Assembly: GCA_002633025.1 (NCBI GenBank)
Contig: NMRB01000020.1
Location: forward strand, 515,448 to 579,447
DNA from: Notospermus geniculatus
Taxonomy: Eukaryota > Nemertea > Pilidiophora > Heteronemertea > Lineidae
DNA length: 64,000 nt
Reading direction: 5' to 3'
Each line of letters begins with the position of its first letter. Within the stretch, counting starts at the first letter, position 1. Below the pieces are notes generated by a model. It was not told where the DNA came from and did no database searches. It worked only from the letters and a program-made list of their open reading frames with translations. A program made the position numbers and the translations under genes. Shown piece by piece: positions 24,223 to 53,178 of the stretch.

Positions 24223-24719
24223 AATTGTGCCTACAGGCCCTTGTCATTGTGTTGCGTGAAGGATGTTTCATCATCATGTTCAATCATTTTGGTTGAGCAG
24301 GCCTTGGAGGAATTATACTCACAGTATAATTCCTCCAAGAGCAGGCCTAGGCCTCAGCCCCCCCCCCCCGGTGGAGTGGCCCTGAATACATGTAATTGCA
24401 TTTGCTCTGATTCAGTCCAAAGGATTCAGTGACAGCAGGCCTACAGCATCACATGCAACAGCAGTACCAGTATTTCAGCTGCCTTGGCCTAGATAGATCA
24501 TGAGATTCCAGTTGCACACGTAAAGATGAGCAGTGCAAGTATCTCTGCACAAAACCTGAAAACCATGTGATCCACTGTGCAAGAAGGCTGTTCTTTCATT
24601 TTCAATTCCCTGTGAAGCACAAATCTACACGAAGTACTGTGATGTCATCAAATCAGCTGCATAAAATGGTGACATCATCAATGATACTCACTGAGCATGC
24701 TCATGTGCTGGGGGGAAAT

Positions 24720-25105
24720 TCAAAAACCCATGTTTTTGATTTATGCAGATTACACCCCCTGGTGGAAAAATTTCGAACAATTTGCCCCTACAGGAGGTGA
24801 AGAATAAAATAAGCAACACAATATGTCAGTTACAGTTTGATCTATTTTCTCTGGACTGAGTAATGGGGATTTTTCATTTTATGGAATATGCCCCCTGGAG
24901 AGCAGAATGTAGGTCAAATCGCGGAAATTTTTGGTTCTGTTTCGAGCCCTCCCTAGGACCAAACACTCCACCCACTTTCAGGGCCCTGGGCCGTGCGGTT
25001 GCAAAACGTGCCAGTTTCACGGACTACAGACAGACAGACAGACGGACGCCACTCAGTATACATATGAATAGCTCCGCTGACCTTTGGTCAGCTGAGCTAA
25101 TAATG
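24720..25105. repeat. Interspersed repeat ending in a gacagacagacgg stretch
   Basis: A non-coding block from about ccccctggtggaaaa to gaccttggtcagctgagcta-like sequence, including gacagacagacagacggacg. It resembles a dispersed repeat; its ends are not defined. Confidence 0.4.
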
Positions 25106-25486
25106 AATAAAATCCCTTTAGTGTTAAGCGTATGTATTGGTAGTAATACAAGTTCATTTGGCTATGGTACATGTATATGGTATTATTCACAAGATATAGT
25201 AGGCCTAACTGTTAACATCTACATACTGCATGTAAAGTTTGCCACACGTTTTTCCAAGTTTCTTGTCTACATGTACAATAAAACACCCGCCTCTTTCCAA
25301 TGTCCTCCAAGGCAATTTATAATACACAATCATACTCACTCCTGACATGACTGATGATGTATACACATGTATGCATATGTAAAACATATCATTCAAACAA
25401 TTCAAAACATAACAAGGAAACCTTCCTAAAAATTCAACACATATGTCAACTATAGTCCGTTTAAATCATCTGGAGCTCGATGGGCG

Positions 25487-25957
25487 GGGTCGCACTAATT
25501 TGCGTCCAACTGCGACCAATTGCGTCCAACACTATAAAAAAGTAATTTTTAAGAATAAAGTGTCCATATCAATATTTATGAGTGTAGGCAGGAGTCAATC
25601 AAACATTCCTGAAATGAATTTGGAACGTTTTCAATCGTTTATTTACATGTTTATTGAGTTTATTTTCGCGTGCAGAAGCCGGCGGCCATTTTGTTGTTAT
25701 CGTTGTCTGGGGTAGACTCTGTCAAAATGGCCGCCATTGCCTGAAGAGTCACAATCGCGGAAGGCTGGCCTCGGGAGTTTTTTGACCCGTCAAATGTCAT
25801 ATAATTCACCTTTTTGTGATTAATTCTGATGAGATAATGTTGAGAATGACCATTTAAAACATAAATTTGAACAATTGTATTGATAAAATTAGCGTTTTAT
25901 AGCGTTGGACGCAACTGGACGCAATTGGTCGCAGTTGGACGCAAATTAGTGCGACCG
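25487..25957. mobile_element. TIR element with 9-bp target-site duplication (Mutator-like)
   Basis: Flanked by exact direct repeats cgatgggcg (25478-25486 and 25958-25966). Inverted ends gggtcgcactaatttgcgtc / gacgcaaattagtgcgaccg continue for about 45 bp of gcgtccaactgcgacc units. A 9-bp duplication is typical of Mutator-like transposons. No transposase is encoded. Confidence 0.88.
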
Positions 25958-26526
25958 CGATGGGCGTATGTCAGTCAACCCCTAGTGTCTGGACAACAAT
26001 GAACTTAGGGTTTACTCTAAACGGTCCAACATTCAGCTGAACCTTGGTTCAAAATAGAACATGCAACTACGGTAGGCCTTGATTCGAAATTGAACACAGG
26101 CATAGGCTGGAAGAGTCCTGTCAATAAAACACATGTCAATAGCCAGACTTCACCAACAATACCAAGGTCTGCCTGACAACCAAAGGGTCCTCCCATCGGG
26201 GTCCAGATCATTTAAACGTACTCTAGTGAGCACAAATATAGCTCATAACTGCACACAGCAACTTTGGATAAAGCTAGTGTCTTACAGTAAAAAAACAGTT
26301 ATGAGCAGGTCAACAATGTGTTTATATATAAAATATACAGAGAAATCAAATGCAAATCTATGGAATGATACTTGTGATAAATAAGTTAAGCAATGGTGTA
26401 AAGTATGTAGAGTATTTAAAGTTCACATATAAAGACTTGATCATAATCAATGCATTAACTGGAACCTTTGTCACCAAGGAACCGATTCTCACAAAAAATG
26501 CCCACACAGAAGTTCTCCTTCTCTAT

Positions 26527-44617
<18,091 letters not shown>

Positions 44618-46037
44618 GATGATCAAAACAAACCTGCAATCAATGAATGAAAATGGGATCGAGTTTAACAAACCAGGCACACAGTCAGTCTCATTCCTCA
44701 GTCAGCCTCAGATGAGCTGTTCTGAATAGATTTCACAATCAGCAGCCACTTGTTTATTCTAAAGAGTTACCGGTACGGTGCCTAATTCTGCTGACAATGG
44801 CCAATGCAAATGAAAATGACAACACTGCTGGGCTGACATGGCTAAGGCCACTCTCTGTGCTGCTGCAACACGCAGTCACAATGACCGTAGGCCTATTATA
44901 GTATAGTAGGCCCCTAGCTGCTGACGGGTGGAGTTGAGTGGACATGGTGGATGGAATGGAATGCATGCGCCGAACACATGCACTGTCCCTGCCTGCATGC
45001 TGTGCACTTGTCATCTCTACTCTTGGCATGGCTCACTGGCTGAGGGCCCCGCATTCGATTTGACGAGTTCTAGGCTAGGCTATGCCGCCAGCCCATGAGC
45101 CCTACGTTCAATACCTACTCAAATAAAACCACAGAAAATTGTTGGTCTGTCCTTTTGTATGGGAGAAATTTGTCGATATCATGAGATTTCACCACTACCG
45201 CTCGCATTTGTGAAATGTAAGTAGGTCACCGGACACCCACTGACCTCATTATATGTTGACGTAAAGCCACCTAACGGAGGATCATGAAACCAATCTAACC
45301 TGACACCGTACGATGCTGCCACCTATCGAGACGATAAATCATCTTAGACTGAAATAGAGCTGGTCTAGCCGCATATTCGTAAATCAAGTCGGCGTTTTTG
45401 CCACGGTTTTTTGCGGTCCAAATTCCAGAACTGGCCAGTTTATGCCTACTTGTCACTGTGTTGAGCAGAACGAGTTGAGACAACACATTACTGGCTGAGC
45501 TAGTACGCCGGATTGTGGAGGTAAATCAGCCCAGCGTTCGGGTCATTTGACTTCACCGTCATCCAATACCGCTGTCGACGAGCCATGCCTCTGATGGCGG
45601 GAAAAGCAAGCGGTCCAATGCAAAGGGGCGCGACACCGCCATGGTGAGGAAATAATGTGCAGGCCGTTATCTGAAAGATTCTTGGTACCAATCACGAGAT
45701 GGACATCAGCGAAAATATCGGCGACACAAAGCCATTGCAAACTAGGCAACTTGTCTCTGATGCCAGCCCAACTGGTTGGTGGTAAAATCCCAATACACGG
45801 CGACTAAATCTGCTAAATAACTTAGACATTTGGCCATCTCTCCGACTTTACTGATGACTAAGAACTAGCACACCCACAACTGCCCATAATGGCGCCAGTG
45901 GAAACTATATCAAATGTTGGCTAAATACTAATAGGTAACGCTTTATTTCTTAAACTACAATAAACATTTAAAGATGCAAGCTGCAGACTGCACGAGAACA
46001 AACGGAAATGGCGATGCAGTAGGCCTGGCACGGGCAT
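44618..46037. promoter_or_regulatory. ABCC upstream region and P4HA 3' flank
   Basis: A 1.4-kb gap between two genes on the same strand, so it holds the ABCC promoter and 5' UTR and the P4HA 3' UTR. No open frame or repeat of interest was recognised. The promoter is not resolved. Confidence 0.45.
45942..45947 (-). terminator. P4HA: Polyadenylation signal AATAAA of the P4HA gene
   Basis: Minus-strand AATAAA about 90 bases after the P4HA stop codon, the expected position for a short 3' UTR. Another AATAAA overlaps the stop codon itself at 46037-46042 and is less likely to be used. Confidence 0.6.
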
Positions 46038-49000
46038 TTATTTCATCCTGTCCACTAAGCATGGGTAATTCAGCATATTGTCGAACTCTCGGATCCACTT
46101 CGTAACAACTGGAAAAAGAAAAAGGACAATGAAGAATTGTACTTTGCACAGCCACAGCTGTTGATACACTCTTGCTAATAAATGTGGAATGTTCTGAGGA
46201 TTTCAATTCATTTCCAATAAACGTTTTCCTGAATTATTTCTCTGCATGTGGGTCGATTTCAATGAAACTTCATCAGCTGATGGGGACATTACGGGGGCAA
46301 TGGTTGCTGTGGCTGATGTTCTGAAACCCGGCCAGTGCATCGGAGATGTAGGGAGCTGTCGCAGTTGTAAAACGCGGTTTTGCAATCAACCTCAGCGCCC
46401 TGTGCATAGCAATTCAGTTCCTGAATTTGTTTTGAAAGTTTAAGTCTTACCCTCAAACAAAACCGCTAACAAAAGTGATTTATCACCACTTGATAGAAGC
46501 TCGCCAAGCTGATTTTCACTTAAAAGCGGTATTTTTCACTAAAATTGCGGTAGCTCCTACATCCACGACGCACATTTATTAGCAAGAGTGTAGTTTTCAC
46601 TGTTCCAGCACGTGCAAGGGAGTTTTATGTACCAAGCCATTTTAAGGCGGGGGGCTACCTATAGCTGAGCTCATTCCCTAGTGGCAATCCACGGAACTGG
46701 CCTTTGTGCGACCAGTCATTCACATTCAGATTCAATCCGCTCACCCTGGTATACTGTTTTCAAAAACCAATCTTCAGTGTACGTGCCGACCCTAAATCTT
46801 TTGTGTCCACTGCGGGTATTGTTCAGCTCTGTCACTGGTGCTTTGGTCACAAGTGGCCGAACAGAGTTTACTCAAAGGGCGCGAATCGGCAAATCTACAT
46901 AACAAAGAAGTAACTTGCCAGCGGTATGGAAATTTTCAAATTTCCCAAACAAGTTTTCTCTTTTTTGGACACATATATTTGAAAAATTTCTTTTGGATGT
47001 TATTGCCATATGTGCATTCTAGGGCAACACGATCGCCTTTTTTGGATAGTTGGTCGGGAATATGAAATATTTCAAAAACTGTAAATCGAGCCTTTTTTTG
47101 GCATTAAATTGTTTATACCAATTAAATGGAAAGTACTTTTGTAAAAAACGGATCGTTAGGCCCTGCAGGCATCAGGCCTGTATGTTACAGACTATGTGGG
47201 AAACTGATGTGTCGCATCCCAAGTCTGCAAAATTGTTTGCGAACTCAAATTTTGACAACTTGTTATAACTTAATTAACTCCATCGTAATTGGTCAAAATG
47301 AACAATTCTTTCACAGAACGGGAGCATAAAGGTTGTAGCTAAAACATTTTGTTGACATATATTAGTTACTTTTTGTCATGAATATGTTAGGACGCTTGTT
47401 TTCAAACAGCGTCAATAAAGTCGGCATAGGTAGCCCCCCGCCTTAATGGCTAAAGATATTAAAATATCTTGATTTCTTCCATTAAAAATGGAAATCTTCC
47501 AAGCCTATCCCCTCCGTATTATAAGTATGTACTGGCAATGGTAATACCGGTGATAATTTTAGGAAGGCAAGAATAAAATTACGGAAATAAAATTGCGAAT
47601 GGGACTTGCGTCTGAATGACGTCACACAGTAGAACGTCCGTTCATTGGCTCCTACGTCTGACGACGTCACAGTGCAGATGACGTCACAACCGAGAAGACG
47701 TGGTTTTGACGTCACAATTGCCCTGGGCGACGTCACGTACGGCAAACGCGAGTAGGAAACCATACATTTAGCCGGACAAACCGATTACACTGATTTCTTG
47801 CATAGCGGAGTGTCTTCCAGTGGTCAAACAACATCGTGTGTCAGCTGAGCACAATGTCAATGAAATCCGTGCAGCAATTTCGGAGGAGACGTCCAGGGAG
47901 CAACTTGAATATTCGCACTGGGGTTGCGAAAAAAATCCATCCGCGGACAAACTCGCTATTATGCCAGGGTCAAAAGATGCTACAATGTGCATACGTACTC
48001 CATTTACTTCCTCGAAGAACGGGGCATCCCGCATGGATCATTCTGCCGTCCTGTGTCCCGTTGCGAAAAAGGTTGTACCACAGCAGACCTGTCCCCTTTT
48101 TGGCGTTAATTTTTATGTTCAACTGCGGGAAAATTGTACCACCGCCTTCGACTTCACTCAGCTGCAATTGAAAGAGACGCTAAGATATCCTTTTAAGAAG
48201 ACTGATTCAAGCACTTCTTGCAAAACATCCAACTTATTCGTTATTTTATTCTAACATTTTTTTCTTGCATATTGCCAATGCAATGCGTTTTCGAATTGCA
48301 ATTTTGTGAATTTCTTGAGAAAAATAATGTTGGCCCTCCATCCGTAGGCCCAGCTCTATGCATATGATATGGATCGGTAGCTCGAGATGATGAGCGTGAT
48401 CATGAAATCAAGTATCACTTACATAGGTGATCCACGTGGCTATCCGTCGGCCCCTATCAGTATCACGTTGATGTACCTTAAATTTAAAATACCAGTAGAT
48501 CTAAGTTTAGACAATGGAAAGTTCTCGTGGCTGATCTGCTAATAAGGAAGATGAACGAGGTGGGCCGGAATTATTCCATTCAGGTCATAGTTCAGTCAGG
48601 ATAAGAAACTCCCATCAACAAGAATGTTGAAACTTCAGAAAGATACGGGAGAATCCAACTTACCTCGACGCGAGTCCAGGTCGTAAACTTTTCTAAGTTC
48701 TAATAATACCGTAGTGGGGGTAGCACAGTGGTAAATGGAACAGCTTGTATTACCTGTTCCATCTACGATTATGCTACCCCTACTATATTACGATATTTAG
48801 AACTTACAAAATTTTTATGGCCTGGACTCGCGTCGAAGTTGGATTCTCCCGTATTTTTCGGATGGCACATATCGGGTGGCCCAAAAATACCGCCAAGGAA
48901 ATTTCAATAAATTCAACTCTATGCAAGCTGGGCTCTTGATGTTTTGGATGCAATAATTTGGATATTGCCCATCTATTGTAAAAAATTCAGCCCTGAATAT

Positions 49001-52000
49001 TGAAAGGTTTTGTTAAAATGAGTTTTTCACAATAGATACATGGGTAATATCCATATGATTGCATGTCTAAACTCTCAAGATCCCATCTTCCGTCCGTAGT
49101 ACGGAATTTATTGAAAATTTCTTAGGGGTGGGGGCCATGACGCACCACCTCCGTGTATTCGCTGCTGTTACCGACCCCTCTCTCCAATGTACGTAGAATG
49201 TACTGTTTTAGCACAGGAGATATGAGGGGGTCGGTCATATCAGTGCTATCACCTGTGTTTACGCTAATTAATAACACAGTCAAGTGGCCTTCTCAGCATG
49301 GGGTCACCACTGGGTCATTGCTGCCTCGCCAGACTGACCCGATTGGTGTCATATTGCACAGCATGAATGCACTCTCTGGAAGTGAGATGAGGTGAGGAAG
49401 GAGAAGAGAGCTCGCCAGGATAGTGTCACAGTTATGGTGATAACTGTGGATCTGAGGATGGCGGCGTCATTTAGATGAAGGCTGGGGATATTTACCCGAC
49501 GGTCGGTCCCGCAGGTAATGATTTCGTCTTGCAGAAACGACGGTCGTTTCCGCAAGTAAATATGCTGTCTTGCAGACCCGACCGTCGTGTCCCCAGTACA
49601 GAGCTTTTCTTGCGGCCCCGACGGTCGTATCTGCAAGCCTAATTTAATATCTTCGAGCCCCGACCCGTCGTGGCTGCAAGCCCAAATTATCAACTACGAG
49701 ACCCGACCGTCGTTTCCCCAGTACAGAGCATTTCTTGCGGCCCCGACGGTCGTATATGCGTGCAGAATGATTTTTTTCTTCGTACAGTGACCGTGATGTA
49801 AATCTTTCTGCACCGTAACGTCAACAGTGCGCACTGCAAAGGCAAAATGAAAATCGGAATGGTCAGTTTAATTTTTTTAATTCTTGACGGGGTCCATTGT
49901 CCCCATATTCTCCTTTTACAGTTAATGTTGACAGCTGCTGTCTGATGAAAAATAATTTTCAGAGGTCTATAGGGGCCTAATTTTTTTTCATCATTTCGGC
50001 TGAAGAATGCAAGGTTTTGTTCACCATTTTCTGACAGTCACGCGGGGTCGATATTGATAATGCAAATCGACAAGAAAAAATAAAACTACAAAAAAATTGA
50101 TAGAAAAAAACAGCTGTCGTGACGGGATTCGAACCCGTGGTCTCCAGTTTGATAGCCACGCACGCCAACCACCAGGCTGCTGGGACATACGCGTCCATTT
50201 GGGGGAATCATTGGAGTTTGCTGACTGAGAACTTCCGTCGGGTAGGCCTAGGCCTAAATCTCGTCGGCTCCCCAAGAAATAGAGAGCTTCTGCAAGCGCC
50301 CGGTTAGGCCATACGACTACGTTTATCTATTGTTTGGGTGCACTTACACAATAGATAAACGTCGTCGTAGAGCCTAACCGGGCGCTTGCAGAAGCTCTCT
50401 ATTTTCATAACTGGAGACACGACTGATTGAGATTTCAGTCGGTTCCACAAGGAAATTCCATGAATTGGAGACCCGACTGGTTGAAGTTTCAGTCGGGTCC
50501 GCAAGAAAATTTTATGAACTGGGGAACCGACGGTCGGGTATATATCCACTGCGTTAGATGAATCACTTTAAAAAACGTGTTTGATGAATGAGCGTGATCA
50601 TCTAGGCAGTGAACTCGCCTGCACTGTCAATAAGACGTGTAAGACGACGTTGTGTTACCGGTACAATTTTTTATNGTGGATGTTTTCTGTAATTTTCTCC
50701 CTGTTGTTTCATTTTGTTCCACTGATTTACAGATTTAATATTAAGTGTCACCTAGGTTACCATAGGGTGTGGCCTGTCTTGTATTCTGCATTCCCTTCAA
50801 TAATGAATACTTAAATACTTAGGATGAGACAATGAGACACTGAACGGACTTAGGAGAGTTTTGTGAGTGCTTGGACACATGACTTGAGAGGCGACAAGGG
50901 CTACATGTAGGCATGAGAAATGTTTGTTTTCAGGTGAACAAATGTTTGTAAAATCATAATGAAAGACTGACCTGCCGGCTTAAACAACATACAATATATA
51001 GCATCGGGTTTTTCATCCTTGGGCCTATTAGACCCGGGCTTTTAACAGGTGTAGACAGAAAAGGCCCGGGTTCGACGCGGGTTTTTTATGTAGTGTAAAC
51101 AGGGCTTAAATCTCCATTTATTATAAATATAGTAAATGGAAATATTCAGGAAGGAGAATGATTTGTTTCAAGTTAGATGTGTAATTCAGTCATGGAAATC
51201 ACACCCCAAACACCTGAGCTTAGAAAATTAAAGTCGCCTATAGACTCACTCACTCCCCATCAGTATTGGACCATTTCTCAGACCAGGCTCTTGAACACAG
51301 AGCAGCTACACACACACCACATACCAGACGGCTACATGAGTGTATTGCATACAGGTACAGAGTCCAGCATGGATGACATAACACTTTACTGATATACTAT
51401 TCCTGTCTCCTGCATAGCCCAGCCAACTGAAGTTTAGTGTAACAGGAGATAGTCACTGGTAATTAAAGCAAGACGCTGAACTCTCTCTGCGATATCAAGA
51501 GTTGACCCCTGGGGTGAGGCTCACGGTTCGTTTATTTTGTTTACTTAAGACACGTGGCTGACCAGCACTGCATCTGCACACGGAGCTGGAGCGTCATGCC
51601 TTTTTGCGCCACACGATACAAAACAATGACTAGACCAATACATACCACTGCAGGTGAGTCATGATGTACAGTGTATAAGCCACCAATGCCGTAGTTTACA
51701 AGCTGGAAGAGAAATAAGTAACTGAGTGATAAACTGAAGAATAAAATTATGGAGCAATGGTCGCTCAGATGTCCTACTCCCTGTTAGGCTGCTTTTCCAC
51801 GAGACGTTTGCGGACGCGGTTTGGGTGGCGGGAGCGGGTGCGGGTGAAACTGCTAAAGGGAAATACGTTGGCTCGAATTTTTCCACCCGCGCCCGCAAAC
51901 GCCTCGTGGAAAAGCAGCTTTAGCCTGTTACAGATGATAATCAAAGGCGGGGGCAAACAAGCTGAAAGTGCCGCCGGGTGCGCGCAATCTCTCAGTTGTA

Positions 52001-53178
52001 GTAGCGAGTTTTCGCAAATCCGACGAAACACGAAGTACGAGATACGAAATTCAACTTCATTTCCAGGACGTGATGTATTTCTGGAGATGGTTGCCAGTGC
52101 GTCTTTTAGCATGTCATGTAAAACCGAGAGAGTTGTGGTGCATCTTGAATTTTTTAAATTTCCACTTCGTAGATACGAAGTGGAAACGAAAGACAAATTT
52201 CAAAGTTTGATACACACCGTAACTCTATCGGCCTAACGTCGACGCTATTAAAAAGACGCCCTTGCAGCAGGCGATATTTGTGTACCAACCATCTCCTGAA
52301 ATACATTACGTCATGGAAATTAAGTCCAATTTCGTATTTCGTACTTGGTGTTTCGTCAGATTTGCGAAACCTCTGTAGTTTGTCACAGTGAATTTCACGA
52401 ACTTTTAACAAAATACAGAGTTTAAGAGATCACACGCTAACGATAACGTTTACGTTAACGCTATTTCTTGCATGTATTTCATGTACGAAAAATATCGTTA
52501 ACGTAAATGTTATCGTTAGCGTGTGATCTCTTAATGAATTGCATTCTTACAAGTAGGTCATCTGAAGGTTTTCGTGGATGCGCTCTACTTAACCCGAAAG
52601 CATTCAGACCAGTAACAAAACTGATGACATCCTCGAGTCTATAGGCGAATTTGGTCAAGTGTTTTGTCAACGAAAACCTGAAAATGATAATAGAGAGGTT
52701 TCGAAATCAAACGATAAACCAAAACTTTACGACAACGTTATTTTTCATACTACACATTACCCATATTTTATATTGCATTTTCGGTACAAAAATAACGTTT
52801 TCGTTAACGTTTACGTTTATCGTTTGATTTCGAAACCTCCCTAATTAGTTAAGGACAACGCGGGAAACATGCGCTGAAAGTGAGGGCTAGGGCAGCGAGT
52901 AATGCGCACTGCACAACCACTAGTCACTAGTCAATCAAATTTATCCCTGAAAATGCCCGGTAACATCCTAAATCTGAGTTTCCAAAAATCGGATATGGAA
53001 AATTTCACCGTGTACGGCGGGCATTACGCAATTTGCAGGAGAAATGCTTTATTTCCAGACCAGTCTTTAATGTAATTAGCAGTCAACTCTGGTTCCTGGG
53101 AAAATGTGAATCTAGTGGTTACCCTTGAACAATTCTTCCATCTGTGTCGTGTGAGCTATAAGTACCCATCCGATGAGC
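46038..53178 (-). CDS. P4HA: P4HA catalytic domain exons 8-13
   Basis: Six small exons spread over 7 kb. Exon 8 gives AHRMGTYSSHDTDGRIVQ, aligning with the family's R-A-T-V..P.TG block. Exon 9 has FAYRLEDVISFVTGL. Exon 10 carries the HxD iron ligands (H-H-D). Exon 11 has RGRRIATWITY and exon 12 EGGGTIFPQ, GLLWYNLF and the distal His and Lys. Exon 13 ends the protein. The link between the HxD and the RIATW strand is several residues shorter than in vertebrate enzymes, but the iron and 2-oxoglutarate ligands are present, so activity is expected. Confidence 0.92.

Noticed and set aside
48000-48034. Continuation of P4HA exon 12 past GSKW
   Set aside because: The frame would run to a stop within about ten codons, but a GTACGT donor right after the Lys-Trp joins exon 13, which restores the TKWIREF ending of the family.
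47820-48254. 144-codon plus-strand open frame
   Set aside because: Antisense to P4HA exon 12, whose minus-strand reading has the catalytic His and Lys and clean splice sites.
50110-50190. tRNA gene on the minus strand
   Set aside because: B box is good but no closed acceptor stem or clear anticodon arm; fits a SINE head better.
51757-52236. 159-codon plus-strand and 140-codon minus-strand open frames
   Set aside because: Both run through two palindromic transposon remnants (51786-51921 and 52005-52376); inverted arms make mirror-image frames.
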